Assembly (NCBI GenBank): GCA_020746875.1 | Contig: JAGTJL010000010.1 | Location: 1,736,001-1,800,000 of the forward strand | DNA length: 64,000 bases | From: Rhexocercosporidium sp. MPI-PUGE-AT-0058 | Lineage: Eukaryota; Ascomycota; Leotiomycetes; Helotiales | Reading direction: 5' to 3' | Shown: in pieces, positions 32,630 to 44,709 of the stretch | How the letters are laid out: each line of letters begins with the position of its first letter | Numbering within the stretch: position 1 is the stretch's first letter | Notes under the pieces: generated by a model | What the model was told of the DNA's origin: nothing | Database searches by the model: none | What the model saw: only the letters and a program-made list of their open reading frames with translations | Position numbers and translations under genes: made by a program

Positions 32630-34230
32630 TCAGCGAAGAGTAACCACGTCTCCGGGAGTTTGCCGTCTTTCCAGCTGTTTTTTTATTCGATTCCAGCCCA
32701 TTTCGAGAGCTTGTTCTTCAGCCAAGCCTTGTCCAAGAAGGGTACATAGATTGCCATTCAAGTCCCGCCGGATGACTACAAAGCTCCACTCGTCCCTGTC
32801 CCATCTCGGAATCGAACACAATATATCGCCTGGGCATGTATCGCGGGGGACTATACTAGCCAACCGCCTTGCAACCGGGCTACTTTCCTCCCCCGGAACA
32901 GACTTGACAAATCTTGTTTTGCTGTGTCTCTTGGAGACAGGGATTCAATACAGTCTTTGATTGTGCCGTCTGCGTGCTCATAGTGAAGCGGATAGAATTG
33001 AGCTTCGCTCCCTCTTACACGAGAGAGAAATTCTTTAAATGTGCTCTGGAGCCCCTCATCCTTTTCTGCATCCGATGAAGTGTCCAAGGTGCAACTAACG
33101 CGATCGATCATTCCAACTTCCAGCATTTGTACATCGCAGAGACCTGAGGCACTCCAATCTGGACTTCTGACTTCGCTCGGATATTTGAAACTGCAAGATG
33201 TCCATATATGACATCCCGTAAGTCAGTAACTCCAGAGCCTCGTCTAGACAAAAGTATTGATTGCAGGGTGGGGGTTCCTCTCGTTCGATTACGAGCCGCG
33301 TGCATGTCTGAGAACCTTTGCATATTTGAATCCGTCATCAGATCGAGGGAATACATTTTATCTTTCTCAGTATGAGTGCTCCCTGAGGTAGACATCTGTC
33401 CGAGCGAAATCTGAGGCAGATCCCCGCCGGATTCTCCCAATAAATTCGTATGAAGTGCATTCCATCGGACTTGTCCTCGACCACATTACACTAACGGCAC
33501 ACGTGAAAGCACCAACTCCTGGAAGGTCCACACCCTATACAGCCAATAACTTTATTAGCACTCTTTAAATCATTGTAAGATTCAAAGTGGTCGGAAGAGA
33601 GTCTAACATTTGTGACCAAGGATTTCACGCCGAATTCCCTCCGAATCTGGTCGAAAAATGGTATCAAGTAGGAATAACGGAAAGGAAAGTCTCACCTGCT
33701 GAACCATGGGCGTGACAAGATCTGGGTTGAGATAACATCCAAGAACCGACGATTGAGTTGGTAACAAGAATCACGTACAGCAGCGAAAGCCCAATCACAT
33801 TCAATGTTCGATCTTCCAAGATAAATCACCGTGAAGGCAGCATAAGAATAAATTTCCCTCATCAATCCAACCTGAGAACTGCGTTCCTTGAAGTTCAATT
33901 GGTCGATACAGATAGCGTCAGCCCAAAGCCGTAGACTCTGCTCCTCAGGGCGAATTTCATGTAATGCATCGAATAAGTTGCTCGTGATCTCGAAAGGGAG
34001 AGAATTGATGAAGACAGCTTTCGTCTGACTTGCGTCTCCCCAGACGTATGAGAGAGCTGTGTAGTGTTTGAAGATGTCGTCGTGACATTCTGATAAGGCT
34101 ATGTGGATCAGGCGGCAATGAATGTCGGAATCAGGCTACCCAGGCTCGATGTTGAGAAGACGGATGGCATCGGTCTCTTGGAGGGGCGTATATTGGAAGC
34201 TAGGAAGCTATTTTGTCATCATAAAGAGAG
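32630..34230 (-). pseudogene. broken HET-domain (heterokaryon incompatibility) gene
   Basis: Relic of a HET-domain protein, a family that controls self/non-self recognition and cell death on hyphal fusion. Reading from 34.2 kb downwards: YTPLQETDAIRLLNIEPG, then ALSYVWGDAS, LWADAICIDQ, MREIYSYAAFTVIYLG and ILSRPWFSR, the diagnostic HET blocks. An intron at 33695-33535 (161 bases) restores VWTFQELVLS in phase, then CGRGQVRWNALHTNLLGE and the later block RRGSGVTDLRDVIYGHL; VPRDTCPGDILC is near the end. Breaks: an in-frame TAG at 34136-34138 after IEPG; a TAA at 33486-33488 just before CGRG, where the family usually has Gln; a frame change near 33110-33130; and another at a G-run near 32895-32905. 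No start codon is evident; upstream, ATG-Thr-Lys is followed by a stop. The gene is very unlikely to give a full-length protein. The middle region is also shorter than usual. Confidence 0.85.
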
Positions 34231-34553
34231 GTGCTTTGGGTTTTGGTTTGATGGCTGCGTGTTTTTGATAATAATGATGATGATGTGATGAGATGGTTTG
34301 GGAAAGGGAAGGGAAAGAGGCTGCGGATATGCAGACAGGGGGATGCACCCTGTCACCCACAATACACTATATTACCTTAGTTACTTAACAGCTCACCGAA
34401 GCTATCCAAGTTTCTCGTCCGCGATATAGGAACTCCGCCCCGTCAACGATGCTCTGGCTTAGTGCGATTTCACGGTCATGTTTCTAAGTCTCTCAGTATC
34501 TCCAAAAAAAAAACCCCCCCTTATCTTCTCAATATTAACCACAATCTCTCTTC

Positions 34554-36339
34554 TCATCTCCTCAATTCTTTAAAGCGCACCCATAACTCTGGCTTCTGCC
34601 ACAGTAACAGCATTTTGACGCTTTCCTCCCAGTTCAACACTTCTGTTCCATTAACCCCCTCCCAGTCAAACTCCCAAGCCAACCTCGCAAGAATAATCCT
34701 CATCTCTAATTCAGCTAAGCTGATACCAATACAAGCCCTCGGACCAATTGAAAAAGGCCTCGAAGCATCTTTGACATCATCTGCGAACCTGTCCTCCCAG
34801 AATGCATGGTCATGAGCTAGCCAGCGCTCAGGACAGAAGGACCTCGGGGAAGTGAAATATTGAGAGGAGTGTGAGGTGGTCCAGAAAGAGCTTGTTACAC
34901 TAGTTCCAGCTGGGACACTATATCCGGAAATTGTGTCACCTGTACTGACACGGGGGAGACCGGCTGGCACGGGAGGGAAGATACGCAGACCTTCGGAAAT
35001 GACGGCATTGAGGTAAGGCAGAGGTTGAGTGGTGTCGCCATTGATGTCTGAAGAACTTTCGTAAGCAGACCTCACTTCCTGTGTCAAGCGTTCCAGTGCA
35101 CGAGGATTGTGGAGCAGGTAGAAGGTTGTCCCTAGGCCTGTCAGTGAGTCCTTAACCAGAAAACAATTCTATGCTTCCTTACCAGCTAGAAATGTCGCAA
35201 CAGTCTCGGATCCAGCAATGACTAACATGTTCGCTTGTCCGGTAAGATACATCAGACTTAGGTCCAGGTCTTTATCCTTGATAATATGAGAAAAAAAGTC
35301 CTCTCGTTCGGTACAGCTCTTCAATCGCCTCTGCACCAAGTCTCTCGAGCGCTTGCTGTTAGCTAGTCGATGAGTTGCAGTTCTGCGACCTCTTACAAGC
35401 CAAGGGAAGTATCTCAAGAGAGGCACTCGCCGATAAACATCGGTAAGTTGACCTTCCGCAATACCTCGCTTGATGGTTGGGACCCACTCATGCCCCTGGG
35501 CATTTTCCACTGCACCAAAGGACTCTCCAAATGCAAGATCACCGATGATGTCGAATGTGAGCCAGTTGTACCACTATCTTGTCAGCAAATTCATTCCTGC
35601 CGATTTCAACGTACGGAAGGATACGAGGTCTCACCTCTTCCATGTTGATACCTTTTCCCGTATTTCCGCGTTTCTTGATCTGCTCGACCCACATATTGAC
35701 ATACTTCAAGACAAAGACTGTCTGGGCACGAAGCGCGCTCGAACTAAATGCAGGAGCGAGCAGTTTCTTTGCGTCATGGTGCTTGACTGGATCTCGCTCG
35801 TTGGACATGACGAGAGATCGGGTTCCTCCTGGTCCTTGATTATACCAGTCGCCTTTTAGGAATTGTTTGCGACCCTTGGTGGCTGTGCCATAGATGTCTT
35901 GATAGCTTTCCGCGGTTGCAAAGTCCCTTCGATCATCAGATTGACGACGATGAAGGTAGACACGACGAACATCGAAACTTACAAATCGTTCGGAGCAAAT
36001 CTAACGACAGGCCCGTATTTCTTGTGCAAGTCTTCGAGAACGAAGGCCCAGCGACCTCCAGTCCTGAGAATATTGTCAGTCTCAGAGACGTACTGTACTA
36101 GAACAAGAGAAGCCACCGACCATCCGAATACATAGAATAAGTTTGAAGCTGCAGCCCATTTTGGGCCCGGAAAGTTGGAGAGTGGATGAAAATAGATGTT
36201 GTGGACGACTTTAATCAAGACGTAGAGTACTCCCTATTTGGTTGCTCAGCGCCAAGCCTCATGTTCGTGAGGGGCATCTTACAAGCATAACAGCAGCTGT
36301 GAAAGTAAAGATAATATTGTTTATGATTACGCTCGCCAT
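34554..36339 (-). CDS. cytochrome P450 monooxygenase
   Basis: Membrane-anchored haem-thiolate monooxygenase, 503 residues. Six exons: 36339-36283, 36233-36121, 36063-35983, 35926-35635, 35573-35183 and 35131-34554, all in phase. The N-terminal anchor (residues ~4-29) is split by intron 1. Landmarks: proline-rich hinge HPLSNFPGPKW, YGPVVRFAPNDL, I-helix AGSETVATFL, ExxR in SEGLRIFPPVP, PERW, and the haem loop FSIGPRACIG with the Cys ligand. The overall wording (FPPVPAGLPRVS, GYSVPAGTSV) resembles the fungal CYP65-like group, whose known members hydroxylate trichothecene or polyketide intermediates; that assignment is tentative and the substrate unknown. The second intron uses a less usual donor (GTCGGT), needed for phase. 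No backbone biosynthetic enzyme is present in the window, so it appears isolated. The 3' flank is the A-run/C-run at 34503-34520. Confidence 0.9.
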
Positions 36340-38834
36340 GATTGGAGTTGATTGCTGGAACCCCTGAATATGCTGCGAGCTGGACAATGAGTGCGGGGAA
36401 TGAGGTGCGTGGCGGTCTGAACTTTTGAGTTTAACACGAGTCATGCTTGCATATCGCCTCAGAGCACCACGTGAAGAGCGCATGGAATAAGAAGCGTTTG
36501 TACAAATGAAAGTGAGCGCGGCTTAGTATTGCTCACAGATTCCCGTTGCACTGGGAAATTAGCAAGAAGGCCAGTGACGAAGCGGCAATGACATGGTGAA
36601 AATGTAAGAAATAGATTTCACATCAGGAAACTCTAAATTTCTCAGACAATTCTTTGATCTTACGCATCCCAGTATTGAACAAATGACAGCAGAGTGCATC
36701 AATTTACAAATGATGGATAAACCCAAATCGAAAAGATCAATCGAAATGAAACAGCGAAACCTCGCTCGAAGATAAAATCGCTCCAAACTTTACGGCGAAC
36801 TCTTCCTTCACATGAACCATGTACCTGACAACTAGCCCACGTGATGAAAAAAATACGAGCAGCACAGGGGAAGGTAGAATGTTTCAAACAGTAGAGATAA
36901 ACTCAGACAGAAGGAATGTGAAGTGATGAGCCAAGAAAACCCCAGAGATGATATCGTACGGTTGTATTCCCTTGTTCTTGGCAGGTATTCTCGTCAGGAA
37001 CGAAGGAGTAATTGACCATTGTCTGTTTTCAGAAAAGTATAGATGTGCCAAGACATTCCATTGGATGACTTGCCAAGGAGGACAAGCAATTTAGACGTTA
37101 TCTGCTGTTCAAAGTAGGTCGCTCAACTAGGAGGAAAAGCAACCGCAAGCTGGAAGATAGAAGCATCACTTACAGACCAAAACCCTCATATAGAAACGAA
37201 TAGAAGGCCGGAAGCATTTGCCCTTCAAGTAGATTGTCAGCTGGTGCCAGCTGTCACAAAGAAAAGGGGGAGAGCTGCCTTCTGCACTAGTCTTAATAAG
37301 CATCGGCTAATTTTATCTAGACGAAGTCCGTTCACTTGCTGAAGAAGCTTCACTTTGCGCGAATTATTTCTACGCCACAAAACTAGATACGGCATATCCT
37401 ATTCTTGTACTTCTACTACTGCTAGAGAATGCTCTACTGGTAGGATGGAATAACCAGCATAACCAAGGACCGGTCCAGTGACTTGCCTTGTCTACAGGGA
37501 AGAAGCTTAGACGGCGCTTGGGAAAGTTATGGGGAGAAGTCTCTATTCCGTGCAATGGCTTCTGGACTCTTATTCTCAGTCGGTCAAATACACGTTCATC
37601 AGTGAAATTGTGGCTTTTATCTTGTGCCGCCGAAGGCAACGAATTTATAGGATTGAGATAGGAGTTGTCGCGCAATGGGTCGATGGCTGAACGATAGTGC
37701 TGCTGAACCACCGAACAAGGACAAGGGACGGCACAGGACAATGATAAGCTTTGCCAAGCTACTCGTCAAAAAGCTTGTGTTCTGACCAGGGCTGGATGCA
37801 GCTCGAGCGGAGCGCTGACGCGGCCCTCGGAGTAGCAGGGTTTCCAGATATTGAATCGGGAATGGGTACATTTGGAAGAAGCATGAATTGACGGTGCCAT
37901 GAGGAGGATACGACTCATCTTTTTTCTCCGTGTGCACAAGAGCAGCTGAGCATGAAGAGATCAAGTTGAAAATCGAGGTTTCGACTCCACAAGGATGGGG
38001 ACAGCGGATACGGATCGTCCGGACTCCTGACGCGTTGGCAGCCGTCATGATCGGATCGAGTGCTGTTTCATGATTTTTTAGATTTCAATTCATCCGAAGA
38101 ATCGTCGAGCGATTTCGGCGTTGAAATGATTGGTATTCTTTTAGGATTCCCCCTGCTTATGGAGGTCTCAGCCGCGAAAGTCGGCGTCCGTTGGTATGCG
38201 CTTCGAATCCTCCTTGCATTCCTAGGCCTAGACAAATCGGCTTGGCGGCTACAAACAAAGAAGGGGCTTGACGGCCAAGCAGATCAGCGAGTGACAGTTC
38301 TCAGCCATTTCCAGAAAAAGAGATATCCTATTGGTTGTCCCTGAGACGACAAGCCATTCTTTGGAGGCAGGATTTCCGGCATACAGTACAGTAAATTGAT
38401 CCTTTCAAATCATCCTAGGAGTTGAATGTGCAGGGATAAATTAGTTCGAGCACACGAGCAACGGGGAGGTCCTCTATTAGTTCATAGACATGCTTCGAGA
38501 CTCCACTCTTAGCTCCACGGGCGACGAATACCTGGGCTGGGCGACGAGTCCAAGACTGTTCCGATGCGCCAGTGATAAGTACTTGCCGCTGCTCCCCTCC
38601 TCACTCCTCTGCTTTGGCAAACTGCTTGGCTTTGTGTTCTCTACTGTCAACCAACAAGATTTGGCTACCCGATATTTACTCTTCTCACAGCTATCCTCCG
38701 GGTCAAGCTTTGAGGCTTACGGAACAGCGTCACAGTAGCCTTGCCAAGACTGTCCATCATCATCCGTCATCTGCCAAGACTGTCCACTGCCATCCCGCTT
38801 TCCAACCCAGCAAATTCATTCCTCGTTCCACACC
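36340..38834. other. 2.5-kb stretch without a recognised gene
   Basis: Between the divergent starts of the P450 and LicD genes. It must hold both promoters. The middle shows only short overlapping frames with no domain. About 100 bases before 38835 there is a small duplication (CCAAGACTGTCCAT / CCAAGACTGTCCACT). Confidence 0.5.
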
Positions 38835-40423
38835 ATGCGACTCTCATGGCTACTTTCTCTTCCCGCTGTTGTCTCGACAGCTTCGGCACTCGCTATTCAG
38901 AAGCGAGATGCAGATTTCTACAGTGTTCGGACTCATATGCACAAAGACATGAGTGGAAAAAGAGGTGATCCGACAGATAAATATTTTCGTGAGTCGTCCA
39001 CTGTCGCGTGCCCCGTTAATTTAATTGCCTGCTAATCCAATCCGACTCAACAGATGAAAGCGTGTACGTATTCCTTTTGGCCGGACACTCCCAGATAAAT
39101 GAAGAAAGCATGAGCAATTGCTAACTTGGATAATTAGATTTCATCCACATTACGACGGCCGGTAAGTCCAAACAGCTTGGTTCCGCGGTACCGGACGCGG
39201 ATACTAACAGTTGCACGACAGATTTGCGGACCATCAATTAGGTTACCGAGAGCGAAAACAAGCCTTATCGAACCTCATACAAACATACCTAGCGACATTT
39301 TCAGACATAGGCGTAGAGACATGGCTGATGCATGGTACACTGTTGGGTTGGTGGTGGAATCGAAAGGTACGAGCAAACGGATTCAGCATATGCGATCCAG
39401 CTAACGGTATGTTCGCAGATTCTCCCATGGGACTCGGACTCTGATGTGCAAGTCACCGAAGCTTCGATGCACTACCTTGCGTCGTATTACAACATGTCTG
39501 TTTTCCACTACAAGACCCCGCGGATTCCAGAAGGGAGGGACTACATGTTGGAGATCAACCCACATTATGTCAACAGGGAACAATCGGACAAGCTGAATGT
39601 AATTGATGCAAGATGGGTCGATACTACGAGTGGATTGTTCATCGATATCACGACTGCACGATACAACCTCACACATCCAGCAGGAGCGGGAATGTTGAGT
39701 TGCAAGGATGGACATGAATACCGAGTATGCTTTGGCTGTGATAGTTTGTAGAAGAGTACTGACAATTTCAGGATTCGTACATATTTCCGCTGCGAGACAC
39801 ATTCTTCGAAGGCACGCCAGCAAAAATCCCGTTTGCCTATAAGGCAGTTCTAGAGGCGGAGTACCACCAGAAGGCATTGACACTAACCGAATTCGAAGGG
39901 TGAGGACCTCCAATTGTTCTTTAAAAATTGGCACTGACACATATCTAGCCACCATTTTGATGACCAGAAATACGAATGGATTCCTGTACCCGAAAAGGTC
40001 GAACTCGAAAAAGAAGAGCAAAAGCAGGAGGAGCCAAAGAAGGAAGAAGCCATGAAAGAGGAGGTCAAGGAGGAAGAGAAGAAGGCCGAACCTGCTCAAC
40101 AATCAGCACCGCCCGCCCAAGAACAACATGAGATAATAGAGGATACAAAGCCCTCTGATTCCCAACCCGAAACTAATAAAGACTATTCCACCCCGTCTGT
40201 TACCAAGAAGCTAGCCGAGTCGTCTCTAGAAAAGGCTGAGGTCTCGAAACGAGCCGAGCCCCAACAACCTTCTGTACAACGCCAAGCTGAAGAGAATATG
40301 GGGAATAAAGAGATGAAGAGAGAAGAATTGATGAAGAAAATGGAGGAGAAGCGGAAGTCGCTTGAAGGGCAGGCTATTGTCAAGGAGGAGAAGAGAGCTG
40401 CTATTGAAAGCAAACAGGCTTGA
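38835..40423 (+). CDS. LicD-family / Mnn4-like mannosylphosphorylation protein
   Basis: LicD-domain protein resembling yeast Mnn4 and its filamentous relatives, needed for adding mannosylphosphate to cell-surface glycans in the secretory pathway. Seven exons: 38835-38988, 39054-39063, 39138-39161, 39222-39366, 39419-39724, 39772-39899, 39949-40423; 413 residues. Two are micro-exons (10 and 24 bases), yet the joined text (KYFHESVFHPHYDGRFADHQ) fits the family. Signal peptide MRLSWLLSLPAVVSTASA, then a Lys-Arg site. The LicD core has WLMHGTLLGWWWNRK and PWDSDSDVQV (DxD, probable metal/nucleotide binding), plus TSGLFIDITTARYN. The last ~140 residues are a Lys/Glu-rich charged tail, recalling the KE-repeat tail of yeast Mnn4, which is much longer overall. 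Whether it is a transferase or a regulator of one is unsettled in the family. Confidence 0.88.
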
Positions 40424-41634
40424 GTCACCGTCAACTGTTGATGGCGAGGAGACTAGCTCTCTATGGAGCAGATGCTTCGAGCCAGTGATTACCGTTGTCA
40501 AAGCCCCTAGCTCGATGAGGCCGAGGCTGAGACGTGCTACTTGCTGTCCATATCGAAAAACAACCATGTCACAACACCAATTTCCGACAGCATCTATCAC
40601 AGCCGGACATCATCTCGCTGAAGCATTTAAGAGATGTTAAATCTGGTTGGTGATCACATGGTCATAATCAGAGTCGGCAGACTCGAGGAAAGTAGCTTGG
40701 ATAAGCATATAGCGAAGAGGAAGATATACCCAGAATGATCAATATATTAGATAATCACAGCATAGTATGTATGGCGTCTAGGATCTGTTTTTTATGTGTG
40801 TAGCACAAAATCGGCATTGGTATTCGGTTCCCAAAAAAATCTATATTCTGAGAATTCGGTATTGAAGGGCGCCTATGTACAGTACATAGCCACCTAGTCC
40901 CCATGATCAAATCGATATTTAAATGTGCGTCCGACGAGCCCAAACCGACATTCTCCTCGTCCCATGTCCCATCCACGAACTTTCCCTCGGCGCGAATTAA
41001 TCGACCACAAAACAGCCTTCTTCGGCCCTCAAGCGTCAAGGGAGGTATGCACACGTGACCGATCCCCTTTCGAAACTTCGCTTAGTGTCGCTCAAACGTC
41101 GCGCCATCTGATCCCCAAAACCTCACACAGATCCCGTCTCCAAACCATCCCAACGGTATCTACACAACCCGCATAGCGCACCGCGAGAACCTTCCTCCTT
41201 GCTCATTTCGCAAAGTGGGACAGTTCTCGCAGTTACGCCTCATTTGCCCCGTTATTTCGAGATCTGGAAGTCAAGTCGATTGGCTGCTTTTAGAGTTGGG
41301 GTTGGCCTTGCTCGATAAGCGGGTATGAGATGAGGTTAGATGAGGGTGAGCGATGGCATGGGTGGAGGAGATGAGACGAAACCGTCTGATCATATCAGAT
41401 GAGGATGCGTCTTAGAAACAGTATAAGAAGGAGGGGGATCGTCCGACCTTGGAAAACCGTTGCATTCGTCTTGTGTTTTGATTCAATCTGTCATTAAGTC
41501 GTTGTTCTATTTATTCTATTCGTCCAGCTGTGCTGTTGCCTGTCTTCTCCATTCGCTTTATCTGCTCGATCAATTCAGGTTCCACTCTTTCAATCAATCC
41601 ATACCTCACATACCACTTCTCTAAACCAAACATC
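40424..41634. other. intergenic region with promoter of the 41.6-kb secreted protein
   Basis: The first part is the 3' flank of the LicD gene. A TATA-like site (TATAAGAAGG, about 41420) lies roughly 215 bases before the next ATG, followed by a T/C-rich leader. No gene recognised. Confidence 0.5.
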
Positions 41635-42162
41635 ATGCACTTCTCAACCATTACCCTCCTCTTCGCCCTCGCGGCCACAACTCTCTCTGCCCCAACTCCT
41701 CCCGCAAACCTCGCACACAGCGTCAAACGCGCCCTAACATCCCAACCCTACAACTCCTTCTCCGTCTCCTCCGGCGTAGGCGGTTCCGCTTTAGCTGAAG
41801 TAAACGCCAACTTCCCCATCGGCTCTGACCTCGCCGCGGTGTCTGCCTCAGACCTCGCCATCATCTCCGCGGCCGCTAAAGTGTCTGAGCAGGCGGAAGT
41901 CGCGACGGGCGGGTTCAACGATGCTATCGCGGCAGCTGGCGGCCAGGGTACGACGGAGGGGAAGGCATTGCAGGTGGGGAAGATCAAGAATAAGGTGTTG
42001 AAGCTGCAGACGGATGTTTTGAGGTTGCAGATCCAGGCTGCGCAGGGCAAGACGGGGCTGGATGCGCAGATTGCGCAGCAGCAGAAGAAGTTGGCGGCGA
42101 ATGTTGCGCTCGATGTTGCGGCAAAGGGACAGACGGCTAAGGCTATTAATTTTGCGGGATGA
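41635..42162 (+). CDS. small secreted protein, conserved fungal family
   Basis: Single-exon gene for 175 residues with a clear signal peptide (MHFSTITLLFALAATTLSAPT) and a Lys-Arg site (SVKRA) about 13 residues later that may be cut by a Kex2-type protease. The mature part has no cysteine and is Ala-, Gln- and Lys-rich, mostly helical. It matches a pattern I recall from a widespread group of ascomycete small secreted proteins: YNSFSVSSGVGGSALAE, an Ala/Glu-rich middle, then LQVGKIKNKVLKLQTDVL and a Gln-rich amphipathic helix. The biological function of that group is not known to me. A TATA-like box about 215 bases upstream suggests regulated, possibly high expression. The start is unambiguous. 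Confidence 0.88.
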   Translation: MHFSTITLLFALAATTLSAPTPPANLAHSVKRALTSQPYNSFSVSSGVGGSALAEVNANFPIGSDLAAVSASDLAIISAAAKVSEQAEVATGGFNDAIAAAGGQGTTEGKALQVGKIKNKVLKLQTDVLRLQIQAAQGKTGLDAQIAQQQKKLAANVALDVAAKGQTAKAINFAG

Positions 42163-44709
42163 TTTACTGGAGCGGGTGAAGGTAGATGTTGATTTGAGTT
42201 GAGGAAGTGGGAGAGGAGACACTTTAATCTAATCTGTAAATATTAGATGCTGTGCTGCAGGTCCGAGACCTGTCTGTATACTTTGAATGCCAGTAATCCA
42301 AAAGTCTCCCGTTGACGATGCCAAGAAAGAACTGGGAAGTCACTCTGCTTGGTATGCTGAATCCGTAAGCGAACTTCCTTGTTTTGAACCTAACGACAAA
42401 TAAGGGAAAGGGTGCTAGTATATGCCTTCAGTACATCACAGTCACCACTTCGCATTGCCATGCAATGCAAAATAGCAAAAAGAAGGGTTTGAAAAGTTGA
42501 CAACCAAAATTTCCCCACCCAAACCTTAGGTAGAGTCCGTTTTCTGAGGAAAGCCCATCCAATCCCAAGTCCTCATTCCATGATTTTCAAAGCATGAAGC
42601 AACCCCCAGAAATCATGTCTAACCTAGCATCCGCAACCAATGTCCGTATCATATGCTCAGGAAGTCTCCCAATCGCTCCAAATTACAAGGGCCGAGCCCA
42701 TTTTCAATGCAAACCAAGCCCTCTCATCGCGACCTTTACAGCTTGGAGATTCTCACAAGAATCAAGAAAAACTGCATCAATCAGTGCCTCAACCGTGTCT
42801 GGCATTGTTCGCTGGGGAATAACGCCATCGGTAAAGCTCTTGTGCTTGTTGATGTAGGCGGAGAGACCCGCAGCTTGTCCACATGCGTTCAAGTTGCGGT
42901 TACAAAGAGATCGTGGAAAGTGTGGTACTGTCCTCCTCTAGACGAGAACGGTCAGCTTATATTAGACGAGAGAGGTTGCAATGTAACCAATAAGTGAGAA
43001 AGTAAAGCCCTAAAATCCAGGAACGACATTGGCATAAGTCCAGTAAGAAATTAAGAAAACGCAATACTAAAGATTATAAAAGTGAACTTACTTCTCCTTT
43101 CTCCGTCCCCAAACCAATCCCTCAAAAGGGCAAGCGTCAAGACTGAGTCTCCCAGCATAGCTAACCTCTTGTTCCCATCTTCGATTCTTCGTTCTCCGAT
43201 CTTGGTAACGCCATTGCCTGCGGCTTGGAGCGCCTCAAGGAGAATCGTCCGAATCAGCGAAGGTGTGACCTATCTTGCGTTCAAGTACCTGCTGGCTGTC
43301 GGCTGATAGAGTTGTTAGAGCAGCGGCGTTAATGGCCCTCTTTCGACGCGCGCGGGTGTTGCCGGTGCACTTCATTGTTGCCGTGCGTTGATTCTGGTTT
43401 TTGAGGGGAGGAAGAGGCGTAGGTAATCGTTGTAGAGGAGAACAACGCTCTTGGAGATCGAAGAAGGTCGTTGATGTGGCTGTGTCTAATCGTGGCAGTT
43501 GTTGTCGTGTCTCGAAAATCTGTAATGTAATCAGGAAGAAGAAGAAGGACAGGTAGAAAAGACGAGACAAGACAAGACTCGAGGGGTCCTGCGATATTGA
43601 TTGATTCTAAGACAAGAATTCTGATCTGTTCGAGTTCACAATCGTTCACCAGTCTTCCATAAAACACAAGATGTAACCTGAACCAGAGAAGGTGAATCCA
43701 GTTGAATATAGATATACAGTCATCAACAGACATTCTTAAGCAGATTAGATGGGAAGACTGGTGTTGAAACAGCGCTGGGATAGTACGATATAGGACTTTT
43801 TGAATTTGCTGTACCGTGCTTTGAGCTTCTGCTTAGAAGAATTGTGCTCTTCAAATGAGAAAGCAACTTCAACTTCAACTAGCCAAGCTTGCCGTGCTGT
43901 GCTATGCTATGCTTTAAGCTTACGCTGATGCTGAGTATGCTCTTGTCTTCTAATTGAGAGTAGCAGCAGGCTTATGTACTTTAAGGAGATTCCATTGCTT
44001 AGCTTTGAGCCAGTCACTTGAATGGGATGGCTCGGCTTTAATGAGATATTCAGTTTGCAGAGACGGGCAAAGAATAGCAGGAAGCGAAGAGCAAACATAA
44101 GAGCAAATCAGCCTGGTCACTCGGTACAGTTGATCCGTTCTGACATCAATTCATATGTTGAAAGAGCCAATATCAGAATTTAGCAGTACGTGTGCATATG
44201 CAAACACAAGAGAGGAAAGCCAAAGTAGCGCACATGTGGGATAGGATTTATGAAAAGAGGTCCATAGGGGAGGCACTCGCTGGTCGATGGTTTGTGGTGT
44301 CATTTGCTCCATGACAAAGAACGAGTTTGAGCAGATAGTCGCCAAATATCTGCTAGGAAATAGAGGCACCTCATTCCAGGGCAGAATTTTTCGAGTCGGA
44401 GCTTAGAAATGCTGAAGTTGAAGACGAGCCGATCTCAAAATTCGTCCCATTTCCTTGACACTTGCCACGAGGAGCCCCGAGTCCCTAGTCCCTAATCTAA
44501 ATTATTCAATCACACCCTCTGCTAGCCTGCAAGTTTCGAAAGCACCTATATCGATCGCAAATCACACTTCGAGGGAGCTGTTGGATGCAGTAATTGTCTT
44601 CAAATCCTTGTGGAATGCGTCAAATTTTTGTTGTTGTGATCGCTATCGTGAGACCCATGCAACAGCAGCAAACCCATTTCCATGCCCAAACCCCGAAAGA
44701 AACAACCCT
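42163..44709. other. 2.5-kb stretch without a recognised gene
   Basis: Follows the secreted-protein gene and ends at the 3' end of the ribosomal protein gene (minus strand). Reading frames are short and have no domain. No transposon ends or RNA genes seen. Confidence 0.5.

Noticed and set aside
37617..38048. A 143-codon minus-strand frame between the P450 and LicD genes
   Set aside because: No domain or signal, atypical composition, and no splice partners; treated as chance.
34554..40423. Secondary-metabolite gene cluster around the P450
   Set aside because: No backbone synthase, transporter or pathway regulator is present; the LicD gene belongs to cell-surface glycan modification.
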